NCBI RefSeq assembly: GCF_001426645.1
Contig: NZ_LMEX01000001.1
Coordinates: 572,755 to 636,754 of the forward strand
Source of the DNA: Rhodanobacter sp. Root480
Lineage (GTDB): Bacteria > Pseudomonadota > Gammaproteobacteria > Xanthomonadales > Rhodanobacteraceae
Direction of reading: 5' to 3'
DNA: 64,000 nucleotides
The notes beneath the pieces were generated by a model, which saw only the letters and a list, made by a program, of their open reading frames with translations, did not search any database and had not been told where the DNA came from. The position numbers and the translations under genes are program-made. Every line of letters begins with the position of its first letter. Position 1 is the stretch's first letter. This document shows, piece by piece, positions 41,709 to 50,884 of the stretch.

Positions 41709-42551
41709 TCAGCGGCGCACCGCCAGCACGCCGTCCAGCGCCAGTTGCGCCTTGAAGCCGGCTTTCTCCAGCCGCTTCTCCACTTCGCGCGGTACGTCGC
41801 GGCCGCTGGTGAGTTTGTTCGGGCTGCCGGTGTAGTGGAACAGCCGCCCGCCGTGACGCAGCACGCGGGCGAGCTGGTCGTAGAACGCCTGCGAGTAGAG
41901 TTCGCCCGCGATGCCGAAGCGCGGTGGGTCGTGCAGCACCGCGTCGACCGAGGCATCGGCGAACTGCGCGATCGCCTGCGATACATCGGCATGCGCCAGC
42001 AGCAGGCGGCCGGCGCTGGTATCGGCGTCCGGGTCGGGCGACCACGGGTTCAGCGTGCGCAGCCACAGCACGTCGGCGTTCTTCTCGAACGAATGGATAC
42101 GCGCCACGCCGGCTTCCAGGCAGCAGGCCGCGAAGTAGCCGAGGCCACCGCAGGTATCGAGCACGACCTTGCCGGCGGGCTCGACCAGGGCCACCTTGCG
42201 GCGCGCGTCCTCGAACGGCGACTCCTTCGACGTGGGCAGCATCTTGATGCCGTCGATCTCGAACGTGGGTGCACCCCATTCAGTGGGCACCAGTTTGATC
42301 AGCGAACCGGCAAAGCGTGCCACCGGCGCGTAATCGTCACCATCGCGGTAGTAGATGGTGCGGTCTTTCAGCTTGCCGGGGTAGGGATGAAGCTGCCCGC
42401 GCCACTCCCAGCCTTGCGCCGACAACCGGGCGTGGTCGCGGGTGAAACCCAGCGTCAGCGAGCCCTGCCACTCGTCTGAGCCCGCGTCGCGCGCCGCGCA
42501 TAGCGCTTCGGCGACGGGGCGCGTGAGCAGTGGGCCGGAATAATGCGGCAC
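41709..42551 (-). CDS. Class I SAM-dependent methyltransferase, uncharacterised
   Basis: 280 aa. Residues 1-125 have no recognised fold apart from a conserved-looking DGIKMLPTSKESPFEDARRK just before the catalytic domain. Motif I is VVLDTCGGLGYFAACCLEAG, the acidic motif II follows in IHSFEKNADVLWL, and VLHDPPRF replaces the NPPY/DPPY of nucleic-acid methylases. The N-terminal part plus HDPPR pattern is shared by a family of uncharacterised bacterial and archaeal methyltransferases. RNA or small-molecule substrate cannot be decided. The gene stands alone. Confidence 0.8.
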   Translation of the reverse strand: MPHYSGPLLTRPVAEALCAARDAGSDEWQGSLTLGFTRDHARLSAQGWEWRGQLHPYPGKLKDRTIYYRDGDDYAPVARFAGSLIKLVPTEWGAPTFEIDGIKMLPTSKESPFEDARRKVALVEPAGKVVLDTCGGLGYFAACCLEAGVARIHSFEKNADVLWLRTLNPWSPDPDADTSAGRLLLAHADVSQAIAQFADASVDAVLHDPPRFGIAGELYSQAFYDQLARVLRHGGRLFHYTGSPNKLTSGRDVPREVEKRLEKAGFKAQLALDGVLAVRR

Positions 42552-42670
42552 GTGGGGTGATCTCCTTGGTTATCGGGGGCGCGCAGGGCGCCGACAGGAT
42601 AGCGTGGAGTGGGGCGGGCTGCTGGTTCATTGCACGCTTGGGGGAAGATCAAAAGCGGACCCCTTCCCAG

Positions 42671-42694
42671 CCCTCCCCTGCGAGCAGGGGAGGG
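42671..42694. repeat. REP-like perfect hairpin
   Basis: CCCTCCCCTG and CAGGGGAGGG form a perfect 10-bp stem around CGAG. The wording is common in extragenic palindromes of high-GC genomes. The 305-base gap 42552-42856 contains only this element and the MATE gene leader as far as I can see. Confidence 0.55.
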
Positions 42695-42856
42695 AGCTGA
42701 GCGTGCGGCTTCCGGCGAAAGGGAAGTTGAAGAGGGGGCGGGCTTGGAGATCATTTCCACGCCCACCCACGCAGTGGAAAGTGCGGGCCTGTACGATGGC
42801 CCGCTGTCGATTCTGCCGGCCAGGCCCAGCCCATCAACGTTTTCACCCGTCAACCG

Positions 42857-44176
42857 ATGGATCGCGAGATCCTGCGCCTGGCGCTGCCGGCGTTCGGTGC
42901 GCTGGTGGCCGAGCCGCTGTTTCTGCTGGCGGATTCGGCCATGGTCGGGCACCTGGGCGAGGAGCCGCTGGCGGGTCTGGGGCTGGCCGGCGCGATCCTT
43001 CAGACGATCATCGGGCTGATGGTTTTCCTGGCCTACAACACCACGCCGGCGGTGGCTCGCTGGCTGGGTGCGGGGGATGGTCGTCGTGCCGTGGCGGTAG
43101 GTATCGATGGGCTGTGGTTTGCGCTGGGCCTCGGTATCGTCCTGGCCGGCGCGGGCTGGGTGGCGACCCCGGCGCTGGTGGCGGCGTTCGGTGCGAATGC
43201 CGCGGTATCCACGGCGGCGGTCACTTATCTGGGCATATCGATGGCGGGTATTCCGGCCATGCTGCTGGTGTTCGCGGCCAGCGGTTTGCTTCGCGGCCTG
43301 CAGGACACCCGCACGCCGCTGGTCGTGGCGGGTGTCGGCTTTGCCGTCAATATCGTGCTCAATTTCTGGTTCATTTACGGCCTGGGACAGGGCATCGCCG
43401 GTTCCGCGGTCGGTTCGATCGTGGCGCAATGGCTGATGGTGGCGGCTTATCTTGTGGTGGTGAGTAGCCACGCGAGGCGCGAGGGCGCCAGTCTTTGGCC
43501 GCGACGCGCCGGCATGCTGCTGGGCGCGACCGCGGGCGGCTGGCTTTTCCTGCGCACGCTGACGATGCGCATCGCGATGGTGCTTGCGGTCTATGTGGCG
43601 ACTGGGCTGGGTTCGCCGCAACTGGCGGCCTTCCAGATCGTGATGACGTTGTTCGCCACGCTGGCGTTCGCGCTGGATGCGTTGGCGATTGCCGCCCAAG
43701 CGCTGGTCGGCCGCCATCTTGGGGCAGGCGACCGCGCCAGTGTGAAGGCCGTGCTGCGCCGATGCCTGGAGTGGGGTGTGCTGGCGGGCCTGTTGTCCGG
43801 CGCGCTGGTGGTGATCGGCAATGGGGTGCTGGGTCGCCTGTTCACCAGCGCAGCCAGCGTGCAGGCGCTGCTGCCGCCCAGCCTGGTCATGCTCGGCCTT
43901 TCGGTTCCCATCGGCGCCGTGGTGTGGGTGCTGGATGGCGTGCTGATCGGCGCGGGCGACCTTCGCTATCTTGCCGTGGCCGGGGTGATCAATCTGGCGG
44001 TCTTCGTGCCGCTGGCCGTCGCCATTCTCGTCATCGCGCCGGTGGGGATGGCAGGGCTTGGCTGGCTCACCGCCGCCTTTGTCTTCGGCTTTCTGGGGGC
44101 GCGCTTCGCCACGCTCGGCTGGCGCGTCCGGCATGATCGGTGGATGGTTGTGGGGCCTGATCGATCACGCCGCTAG
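42857..44176 (+). CDS. MATE family efflux transporter (DinF-like)
   Basis: 439 aa with twelve hydrophobic helices in two homologous halves. It begins REILRLALPAFGALVAEPLFLLADSAMVGHLG, the DinF-branch signature, and has GLLRGLQDTRTPL in helix 4-5 and ALAIAAQALVGRHLGAGDR at the start of the second half. Members export drugs or organic acids using Na+ or H+ gradients. The ATG at 42857 gives the expected N-terminus. It converges with a small gene (44225-44377). Confidence 0.92.
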   Translation: MDREILRLALPAFGALVAEPLFLLADSAMVGHLGEEPLAGLGLAGAILQTIIGLMVFLAYNTTPAVARWLGAGDGRRAVAVGIDGLWFALGLGIVLAGAGWVATPALVAAFGANAAVSTAAVTYLGISMAGIPAMLLVFAASGLLRGLQDTRTPLVVAGVGFAVNIVLNFWFIYGLGQGIAGSAVGSIVAQWLMVAAYLVVVSSHARREGASLWPRRAGMLLGATAGGWLFLRTLTMRIAMVLAVYVATGLGSPQLAAFQIVMTLFATLAFALDALAIAAQALVGRHLGAGDRASVKAVLRRCLEWGVLAGLLSGALVVIGNGVLGRLFTSAASVQALLPPSLVMLGLSVPIGAVVWVLDGVLIGAGDLRYLAVAGVINLAVFVPLAVAILVIAPVGMAGLGWLTAAFVFGFLGARFATLGWRVRHDRWMVVGPDRSRR

Positions 44177-44224
44177 GCGGCGGAGTTTGTCCACGGCCGG
44201 CAACCCTGCCATGGATTCAGTGAA

Positions 44225-44377
44225 TCAGCCTTCGTCGGGCGAAGTCTTGTTCTCGGCATCGACGGCGGCTTTTTCCGCTTCGCGCGCCTGGCGCTTGCGC
44301 GCATCCTTCTCTTCCTGCTGCTTTTTCTTGGCGAGCTCGCGCTGTCGCTTTTCGAATGAATAATTGGGCTTTGCCAA
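44225..44377 (-). CDS. Small charged coiled-coil protein (50 aa), TTG start
   Basis: A TTG at 44377 with GGAG nine bases upstream opens MAKPNYSFEKRQRELAKKKQ, continuing as a Lys/Glu/Arg-rich helix and ending KTSPDEG at TGA 44225-44227. I recognise this N-terminus (KPNYSFEKRQRELAKKKK) from small conserved proteins of Xanthomonadales and other proteobacteria. There is no membrane segment or Cys. The role is unknown; the length and highly charged helix suggest a nucleic-acid- or ribosome-associated peptide, which is only a guess. Easily missed because of length and start codon. Confidence 0.8.
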   Translation of the reverse strand: MAKPNYSFEKRQRELAKKKQQEEKDARKRQAREAEKAAVDAENKTSPDEG

Positions 44378-44531
44378 GAGGTATGTCTCCGTTGGAACCG
44401 CCAGTGTAATACCGCGGGGCCGACGTGGGGGCGCGGGCGTACCGCCTTATCGCGGCATGGATTATTCTCGGCGGCCCATCGACCAGGCATTGCCGCGTCA
44501 CGCGTCCTGCGTGCCAGGCGAAGAGACGACC

Positions 44532-45110
44532 ATGTCGCAACAAGCATCATTCCCCGGGTTTGCGCAGCCCGTGGCCACCGACCGCCTGTTTCTGGCGATA
44601 TTCCCGAATCGCGATACCGCCGAAAGGCTCGCCGCCTTCGCGTCCGCACAATGTGCCCGTCACGATTTGCGCGGCAAACCGCTGGCGACTGACCGGTTCC
44701 ACGTCACGCTGTTCCATCTGGGCGATTCGGTGGGCTTGCGCCTGGATGTGGTCGAGGCGGCCCGTGCCGCGGCGGCGCAGGTCACGGCGGCGCCGTTCGA
44801 TGTGGTTTTCGACCAGGTCACCAGTTTTGACGCGCACCGGGAAAAGTCGCCATTCGTGCTGACGGCCGATCATGGCAACGAGTCGTTGCACGCTTTTCAG
44901 GTCGAGCTTGGCGTGCGCTTGCGCGAGGCCGGGCTGGGCCGCTGCGTAACCACGGGTTTCAGGCCGCACCTTACGCTGGCGTATGACCGTCGGGTGGTCG
45001 CTCCCGAAGCGGTGGCCCCGATCGCGTGGCGGGCGGAGGAGTTCGTGCTGGTGCACAGCCTGCTGGGCCAGACGCGTCACATTCCGCTGGCGCATTGGCC
45101 GCTCGGATAG
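44532..45110 (+). CDS. thpR: RNA 2',3'-cyclic phosphodiesterase (2'-5' RNA ligase family)
   Basis: 192 aa from the ATG at 44532. The two catalytic H-x-T-x motifs of the 2H phosphoesterase superfamily are His57 (FHVTLFHLGD) and His146 (FRPHLTLAYD), each in the expected half. N-terminal RLFLAIFPNRDTAERL is typical of ThpR, which opens 2',3'-cyclic phosphates and can reversibly form 2'-5' tRNA-half linkages in vitro. The gene is single and divergent from the small charged protein gene. Confidence 0.92.
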   Translation: MSQQASFPGFAQPVATDRLFLAIFPNRDTAERLAAFASAQCARHDLRGKPLATDRFHVTLFHLGDSVGLRLDVVEAARAAAAQVTAAPFDVVFDQVTSFDAHREKSPFVLTADHGNESLHAFQVELGVRLREAGLGRCVTTGFRPHLTLAYDRRVVAPEAVAPIAWRAEEFVLVHSLLGQTRHIPLAHWPLG

Positions 45111-45270
45111 TTCAACCGTCGACGCGACATTCCGCGCATCGGTGCGTTCACGTGCGGTAGTCGGCGCGAACCCGGCGACCGATGCCGGTCTGGCGTTGCG
45201 CTGGTAGTGCCAACGGTTCTTCACGCAGGCTGCGGCAAGCTCTGATCTCCCCACAGGAGGTCGCTTGCCG

Positions 45271-46263
45271 ATGATCGAAAAACGCTGCTTGATTCTCGCC
45301 GCGCTGCTGACTGCCATCGCCGCACCCGCGCTTGCGGACGAGCAGAATGCGGTGCCGGTCGTGCTCGACGTCGCGGCAGTCAACGATGCCGCATTGGCTG
45401 CGCCGGTGCGTGCTGGCGACAAGGGTGCTGCCGTATTGCGTGCGCAGATCCTGCTGGACCGTGCCCGTTTCTCGCCGGGAGAAATCGATGGCGCCTACGG
45501 TTCCAACCTGCGCCAGGCGATTGCCGGGTTCCAGGCCAGCCGTGGGCTGGGCGTCACCGGCGAAATGGACGCGCCCACCTGGGCGGCGCTGGATCAGGAT
45601 CGCGCACCTGCGCTGGTCGAGGTCACCCTTGGCCCCGGCGACGTTGCCGGACCGTTCCTCCCGGTGCCTGACGACACGGCGGCGAAGGCGGGGATGGATG
45701 CCCTGGGCTACGCCTCGCCGCTGGAGGCGTTGGGCGAGAAATTCCACGCCAGCCCTGCGCTGCTTCAGCAGTTGAACCCCGGCAAGGATTTCAGCCATGC
45801 CGGCGAATCGCTGGTGGTACCGAACGTGCAAAGCGCCACGCCATTGCCCGTCGTGGCGAAGGTGGTGGTGGACAAATCCGACGCCACCGTTTCGCTGGTG
45901 GATGAGGCGGGCAAGGTCGTGGCGCAGTACCCCGCATCCACCGGCAGCAGGCATGACCCGTTGCCCATCGGCGACTGGAAGATCGAGGGCGTGGCGAAAA
46001 ACCCTGTCTTCCACTACAACCCCAAGCTGTTCTGGGATGCCGACGCGGGCGATTCCAAGGCCATTCTGCCGGCAGGCCCCAACAATCCGGTGGGCGTGGT
46101 GTGGATCGACCTGTCCAAGCCCCACTACGGTATCCACGGCACGCCGGAGCCGTCGAAAGTGGGCAAGACCGAATCGCACGGTTGCATCCGCCTCACCAAC
46201 TGGAGCGCGCGGGAAGTGGCCCAGGCGGTGAAGCCCGGCATGACCGCCACCTTGAAGAACTGA
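45271..46263 (+). CDS. L,D-transpeptidase with peptidoglycan-binding domain
   Basis: 330 aa from the ATG at 45271, nine bases after AGGAGGT. A signal peptide (CLILAALLTAIAAPALA) precedes a PG_binding_1 domain (AAVLRAQILLDRARFSPGEIDG), a LysM-like segment (LGEKFHASPALLQQLNPG) and the YkuD domain with GIHGTPEP and SHGCIRL, catalytic Cys305. Such enzymes make 3-3 cross-links or attach proteins to peptidoglycan in the periplasm. The next gene starts one base after its stop, so they form an operon with an M23-type peptidase. Confidence 0.93.
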   Translation: MIEKRCLILAALLTAIAAPALADEQNAVPVVLDVAAVNDAALAAPVRAGDKGAAVLRAQILLDRARFSPGEIDGAYGSNLRQAIAGFQASRGLGVTGEMDAPTWAALDQDRAPALVEVTLGPGDVAGPFLPVPDDTAAKAGMDALGYASPLEALGEKFHASPALLQQLNPGKDFSHAGESLVVPNVQSATPLPVVAKVVVDKSDATVSLVDEAGKVVAQYPASTGSRHDPLPIGDWKIEGVAKNPVFHYNPKLFWDADAGDSKAILPAGPNNPVGVVWIDLSKPHYGIHGTPEPSKVGKTESHGCIRLTNWSAREVAQAVKPGMTATLKN

Positions 46264-46264
46264 G

Positions 46265-46993
46265 ATGAAAGTGCTGATCGGTTTTGTGCTGGGCGCGGTG
46301 TGCGCCGTGGTGGCCATGCTGAGCCTGGGCGGGCGCAAGGCCATTCCCTTCGTCGTACAGGACAGCCCTCCGCAGGCGATAAGCGCCGCCGCAGCGATGG
46401 ACGCGCCACTACCGCCGGAGGTGGCCACCGTCCAGCCGCAGGTTGCTGCACCCCCCGCGATCACCGCAACCACAGCGACCGTGCATGACGAGGCAGCGCC
46501 TGCCGCGTCGGCCTCCGTCATCGAAGCGGCGCCCGATACCTCGGGCCTGCCCGCCAGCGCCATCTCCGGTTTGCTGATGCCGGTGGTGGGCATCAAGACC
46601 GGCGACCTGGTGGACACCTACACCCAGGCGCGCCAGGTCCGGGGCGTGCATGACGCGATCGACATCATGGCCCCGCGCGGCACGCCGGTGGTGGCGGTGA
46701 ACGACGGCGAGGTGGTGAAGCTGTTCGACAGCGTGCGCGGCGGACTTGCCGTCTACCAGTTCGGGCCGCAGCAGAAAGTCGTCTACTACTACGCCCATCT
46801 GGACCGCTACGCGCCAGGGCTGGCCGAGGGACAGATGCTGCATCGGGGCGATCCGATCGGTTTCGTGGGGAGCACCGGCAACGCCAGCGCCGATGCGCCG
46901 CACCTGCATTTCGAGATCGGCGTACTCGGTCCGGAAAAACACTGGTGGCAAAGCAGGCCGATCAATCCCTACGGCCGGATAATCGGGCCGTAG
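46265..46993 (+). CDS. M23 family metallopeptidase (LytM domain), membrane-anchored
   Basis: 242 aa starting one base after the L,D-transpeptidase stop. An N-terminal hydrophobic helix (IGFVLGAVCAVVAMLSL) serves as anchor or signal; an Ala/Pro/Thr-rich linker follows to about residue 95. The LytM domain has HDAIDIMAPRGTPVVAV (His-x3-Asp) and APHLHFEIG (HLH), so the zinc ligands for endopeptidase activity appear intact. It likely trims peptidoglycan stem cross-links, complementing its operon partner. Confidence 0.92.
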   Translation: MKVLIGFVLGAVCAVVAMLSLGGRKAIPFVVQDSPPQAISAAAAMDAPLPPEVATVQPQVAAPPAITATTATVHDEAAPAASASVIEAAPDTSGLPASAISGLLMPVVGIKTGDLVDTYTQARQVRGVHDAIDIMAPRGTPVVAVNDGEVVKLFDSVRGGLAVYQFGPQQKVVYYYAHLDRYAPGLAEGQMLHRGDPIGFVGSTGNASADAPHLHFEIGVLGPEKHWWQSRPINPYGRIIGP

Positions 46994-47115
46994 CGCCGGG
47001 GTGGGTGTCGCCCTCATGCGTCCGTGTTCGGCCTGAATGGTTCGGGCGGGCAGCCTGCTGTTTTGTCGATGACGGCCCAACATATGGTTAACCCGTATCC
47101 GCTAGACTGCGCCCC

Positions 47116-47868
47116 ATGTCGTTGAAAACCTTCATGTCGGCGCTGATGCTGGCGATCGCCGTGTGTGCGTGCGGCGTCGCGCTGGCGGCGGTGCGGCCAG
47201 ATGCCGTCGATCAGATCATGCCTTCCGCCGCGATGCCGCTGACCGCGACGCAACGTCTGGCGCGCGAGGCGCCCGCGATCGATCCGCAGGTGCTGTCGCT
47301 GGCCCTGGCGGCGGTGCAATGCGCGCGGGCCAGTGGCGTGGGGATGACGGCACAACGCCTGGCGGTGATCGATTACAGCATGCCGTCGCTGCAGCGTCGG
47401 TTGTGGGTATTCGACCTGCGCAGTCATGAGCTTCTGTACCGCGAATGGGTGGCGCACGGCAGCGGCTCGGGCGGCAACCTGCCCACGCATTTTTCGAATG
47501 AGGATGGCAGCCACGCATCCAGTGTGGGCCTGTTCGTCACCGGCGCCACCTACACCGGCCGCAACGGCTACTCGTTGCGCATGGATGGGCTGGAGCCGGG
47601 TTTCAACGATGCCGCCATGGATCGCGCCATCGTGATGCATGGGGCCGATTACGTGAACGTGGCAGCCGACAAGGCGATGGGTCGATTGGGGCGCAGCTGG
47701 GGCTGCCCCGCGCTGCGCAGCGCGGTGGCGCGCCCCATCATCGACGTGATGAAAGACGGCCAGTTCGTGTTTGCCTATTACCCCGAACAGGCCTGGCTGG
47801 CGCGCTCCGCGTTGCTGCATTGCCCGGCCGCACAGCTGGCCTTGGCGGCAGAACGTTCCAGGCAGTGA
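47116..47868 (+). CDS. Murein L,D-transpeptidase catalytic-domain family protein (YkuD_2)
   Basis: 250 aa with a signal peptide (FMSALMLAIAVCACGVALA). The YkuD_2 signature is complete: VIDYSMPSLQRRLWVFDL, LFVTGATYTGRNGYSLRMDGL, IVMHGADYV and LGRSWGCPALR with Cys197 as the probable nucleophile. It follows the M23 gene by 122 bases on the same strand, making a local group of three wall-remodelling enzymes. The region 47869-48105 after it holds no gene I can support. Confidence 0.9.
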   Translation: MSLKTFMSALMLAIAVCACGVALAAVRPDAVDQIMPSAAMPLTATQRLAREAPAIDPQVLSLALAAVQCARASGVGMTAQRLAVIDYSMPSLQRRLWVFDLRSHELLYREWVAHGSGSGGNLPTHFSNEDGSHASSVGLFVTGATYTGRNGYSLRMDGLEPGFNDAAMDRAIVMHGADYVNVAADKAMGRLGRSWGCPALRSAVARPIIDVMKDGQFVFAYYPEQAWLARSALLHCPAAQLALAAERSRQ

Positions 47869-48105
47869 TGCAGGGCGTTTTTGCACGAGGCTTTCCGCTG
47901 ACTCACCGCGGCGGAAGCGCTGACCTGCCGCTGCACGGCGGCCGCGTGCCGCGCTGGCTGGCCGATCGGATGATCCGGCTGGGCGCGCTGATGACGGAGG
48001 CGATCGAAGGTGCGGGATGGCAACGCGCTCGATCCTCTACGGCATGGTCGAATCGGCTGATCGATCGCACGCCGAAACCCTCGTTCCGTTGATTACAGCC
48101 ACCGA

Positions 48106-48915
48106 TCAATCGCGGGAGCGGGTGTGCACGGCGCGCGGTTGCGTCTGTTCCACAGGTTCCGGCATTGCCATCAACTGCTGCAGCCGCAGCGCATCGGGAA
48201 TGGCGTGGCCATGCGCGGTGTTGTCGAAAATGACCCACGCCTCGGCGCCGTCGGGGGTTTCCTCGCTGACCTGCGTGGCCACGGCACGCAGCGCATCGTC
48301 GTCGTAGGCGCTGTAGTACGTCCGCGGCGAACCATGCAGGCGCCAGTAGCGCAGCGCGGGTTCGCCGGTGGCGTGACGTGCCGCGGGGCAGGGCGCGGGA
48401 TCGGCCCCGACGCGGGCCAATCTATATCGCAGCCACAGGTCGTCGGCCGGGTCGGCGAACCAGCTGGCGTGGCGCGGCTCGCAGGCCACGCCACCATTCC
48501 AGCGAGCACGCAACCGCTTGAAGAAGGCGGCCGCCACGCGTCCGTCGAAAGCCAGACTGGGCGGCAACTGCAGCAGCAGGCAGCCGAGCTTGTGGCCCAT
48601 CGGCGCCACCTGGGCCAGAAAATCGTCCAGCAGCGGCTCGGCTTTCCGCAGCCGGGCGTGGTGGCTGATGGTCCTGGGCATCTTCAATGCGAAACGGAAA
48701 TCCGCCGGAACTGCCGCGGCCCAGCGTTCGTAGGTCTGCGGTCGATGCGGGCGGTAAAACGACGAGTTGATTTCCACCGCATCGAAACGGCTCGCGTAAC
48801 GTTCGAGCAGGCTGGCACCGCTGTCGAACAGCGGTTGCTGCGCGGTGGCGATCGACCAGCCGGCACAACCAATGCGCAAACGGATGCGGGGGCGGGTTGA
48901 CGTCGGTTCGGCCAT
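48106..48915 (-). CDS. DUF72 family protein (YecE-like)
   Basis: 269 aa from the ATG at 48915. The TIM-barrel DUF72 pattern is clear: IRIGCAGWS-type start (RLRIGCAGWSIATAQ), FDAVEINSSFYRPHRPQTYERWA, FRFALKMPRTISHHARL, LLLQLPPSLAFD, VACEPRHASWF, YWRLHGSPRTYYSAY and WVIFDNTAHGHAIPDAL. Function is unknown; the gene is divergent from cycA with 123 bases between the starts. Confidence 0.92.
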   Translation of the reverse strand: MAEPTSTRPRIRLRIGCAGWSIATAQQPLFDSGASLLERYASRFDAVEINSSFYRPHRPQTYERWAAAVPADFRFALKMPRTISHHARLRKAEPLLDDFLAQVAPMGHKLGCLLLQLPPSLAFDGRVAAAFFKRLRARWNGGVACEPRHASWFADPADDLWLRYRLARVGADPAPCPAARHATGEPALRYWRLHGSPRTYYSAYDDDALRAVATQVSEETPDGAEAWVIFDNTAHGHAIPDALRLQQLMAMPEPVEQTQPRAVHTRSRD

Positions 48916-49038
48916 GTTCCGCAGTGTGCGGGGCGCGCGTGAAGGCGCGGCGATGGCTGGCGGATGTCCGCTTCGCCATTTCCCTTGCCGCCGGGTTTCT
49001 TCTATGTTTGCGCATCCTGAACGCCAGAGGCGCGCTGC

Positions 49039-50421
49039 ATGACCGCATTGCCGGAGCATCCCGATCACCTGAGGCGCAGCCTGTCGAACCGGCATCTGCA
49101 ATTGATCGCCATCGGCGGCGCCATTGGCACGGGCTTGTTCATGGGGTCGGGCAAGACCATCAGCCTGGCCGGGCCATCCATCGTGCTGGTCTACCTGATC
49201 ATCGGCGTGATGTTGTTTTTCGTGATGCGGGCGATGGGCGAGCTGCTGCTCTCGGACCTGCGCTACAAATCGTTCATCGACTTTTCCACCGACCTGCTGG
49301 GACCTTGGGCCGGCTTTTTCTGCGGCTGGACTTACTGGTTCTGCTGGATCATCACCGCGATCGCAGACGTGATCGCCATTGCCGCCTATGCCCAATACTG
49401 GTTTCCGGGGCTGGCGCCGTGGATTCCCGCCGTGCTGTGCGTGCTGCTGTTGCTGACGCTGAACCTCACCACGGTGCGCTTGTTCGGCGAGATGGAATTC
49501 TGGTTCGCGTTGATCAAGATCGTGGCCATCTGCGCATTGATCGTCACGGGCTTTGCGCTGGTGGCGTGGGGCTTCGAGTCGCCGACTGGCAACAAGGCGG
49601 CGCTGGCCAATCTGTGGAATGACGGCGGCGTTTTCCCGAAAGGGCTGCGCGGGTTTTTCGCGGGGTTCCAGATCGCGGTGTTCGCCTTCGTGGGCATCGA
49701 GTTGGTCGGCACCACCGCCGCTGAAACGGCCGACCCCGAGCGCAATCTGCCCAAGGCGATCAACTCGATTCCCGTGCGCATCATCATTTTCTACGTGATG
49801 GCGCTGCTGGCGATCATGGTGGTGACGCCGTGGCATCTGGTGGAGGCGGGCAAGAGCCCGTTCGTGGAACTGTTCGTGCTGGCCGGCGTTCCGGCCGCCG
49901 CCAGCCTGATCAATTTCGTGGTGCTGACCTCGGCCACGTCCTCGGCCAACAGCGGCATTTTTTCGACCAGCCGCATGCTGTACGGCCTGGCGCAGGAGGA
50001 TCATGCGCCGGGCGTTTTTGCGCGGCTGTCGCGCGCGGCCGTGCCGTCGCTGGGTCTGCTGTTTTCCTGTTTCTGCCTGCTGCTGGGCGCCACCCTGGTC
50101 TACGTGATCCCTGACGTGGTCACGGCCTTTACGCTGGTGACCACGCTGGCGGCGGTGCTTTTCATGTTCGTGTGGTCGTTGATTCTTTGTGCGTACATGG
50201 CGTACCGCCGCAAGCGACCGCAGCTGCACCAGGCCTCGAAGTACAAGATGCCCGGCGGCGTGGTGATGTGCTGGGTCTGCCTGGCGTTTTTCGCGTTCGT
50301 CATCGTGTTGCTGACCCTGCAGACCGATACCCGCGAAGCGCTGCTGGCCAGCCCGATATGGTTTCTGCTGCTGGGTGCCAGCTACGTGTGGAAGCGCCGT
50401 CGCGCGGTGCGCGCCAGCTAG
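49039..50421 (+). CDS. cycA: D-serine/D-alanine/glycine:H+ symporter CycA
   Basis: 460 aa, close to E. coli CycA throughout: LSNRHLQLIAIGGAIGTGLF, MGSGKTISLAGPS, MGELLLSDLRYKSFIDFSTD, GWTYWFCWIITAIADVIAI, FWFALIKIVAICALI, GTTAAETADPERNLPKAINS and the SSANSGIFSTSRMLYGLAQE segment. Twelve membrane helices are expected. It imports small neutral D- and L-amino acids, including cell-wall-derived D-alanine, which fits the nearby wall-remodelling genes. Start ATG at 49039 matches the family N-terminus. Confidence 0.95.
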   Translation: MTALPEHPDHLRRSLSNRHLQLIAIGGAIGTGLFMGSGKTISLAGPSIVLVYLIIGVMLFFVMRAMGELLLSDLRYKSFIDFSTDLLGPWAGFFCGWTYWFCWIITAIADVIAIAAYAQYWFPGLAPWIPAVLCVLLLLTLNLTTVRLFGEMEFWFALIKIVAICALIVTGFALVAWGFESPTGNKAALANLWNDGGVFPKGLRGFFAGFQIAVFAFVGIELVGTTAAETADPERNLPKAINSIPVRIIIFYVMALLAIMVVTPWHLVEAGKSPFVELFVLAGVPAAASLINFVVLTSATSSANSGIFSTSRMLYGLAQEDHAPGVFARLSRAAVPSLGLLFSCFCLLLGATLVYVIPDVVTAFTLVTTLAAVLFMFVWSLILCAYMAYRRKRPQLHQASKYKMPGGVVMCWVCLAFFAFVIVLLTLQTDTREALLASPIWFLLLGASYVWKRRRAVRAS

Positions 50422-50575
50422 GCGAAAACCCATCGTCCCAACGCCACGGCGGGTCCGTGGTGACAGGCGTTTGTTCCGGACGCCACGGCGGGGAAGCGGT
50501 TCTTCACGCGCGATCGCCGCCGTATTCATCCCCGCGCGGCTATCCTCGGTACATCCCTGTCATCCGGAGACGCTC

Positions 50576-50842
50576 ATGGCAACGGGTTGGGCCGGCGATG
50601 GCGCCGTGCAGGATCAGATCGACGCTACCGTCAACGACGCGGTATCGCGGGCACGCCGGCAACTGCGCAAGGGGCCGGGCCTGATGCGCTGCGAGGAATG
50701 CGATGCGGAAATTCCCGAGGCGCGCCGCATGGCCGTGCCCGGCGTGCGCCTGTGTGTGACCTGCCAGGAACTGCACGACAAGGAGCAGGCCAGCGCGGCG
50801 ATGTTCAACCGCCGTGGCAGCAAGGACAGCCAGTTGCGCTGA
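50576..50842 (+). CDS. DksA/TraR-type C4 zinc-finger protein (YbiI-like)
   Basis: 88 aa, the size of E. coli YbiI. A short helical N-terminus (DQIDATVNDAVSRARRQL) is followed by the zinc finger CEECDAEIPEARR ... CVTCQE with four Cys. It lacks the long coiled coil of DksA, so direct insertion into the RNA polymerase secondary channel in the DksA manner is doubtful. CCGGAG precedes the ATG. The gene is single, convergent with recN. Confidence 0.9.
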   Translation: MATGWAGDGAVQDQIDATVNDAVSRARRQLRKGPGLMRCEECDAEIPEARRMAVPGVRLCVTCQELHDKEQASAAMFNRRGSKDSQLR

Positions 50843-50884
50843 ACGCGGTGCACCGCTTCGCAGCATGGGAGCTCGCCGCGAACG

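Noticed and set aside
50453..50497. Direct repeat of ACGCCACGGCGGG after cycA
   Set aside because: Two short copies only; no element structure or terminator could be supported.
48916..50529. Upstream extension of the DUF72 frame to 807 codons
   Set aside because: The extension is antisense to cycA and repetitive in Gln/His/Arg; the DUF72 fold starts at the ATG 48915.
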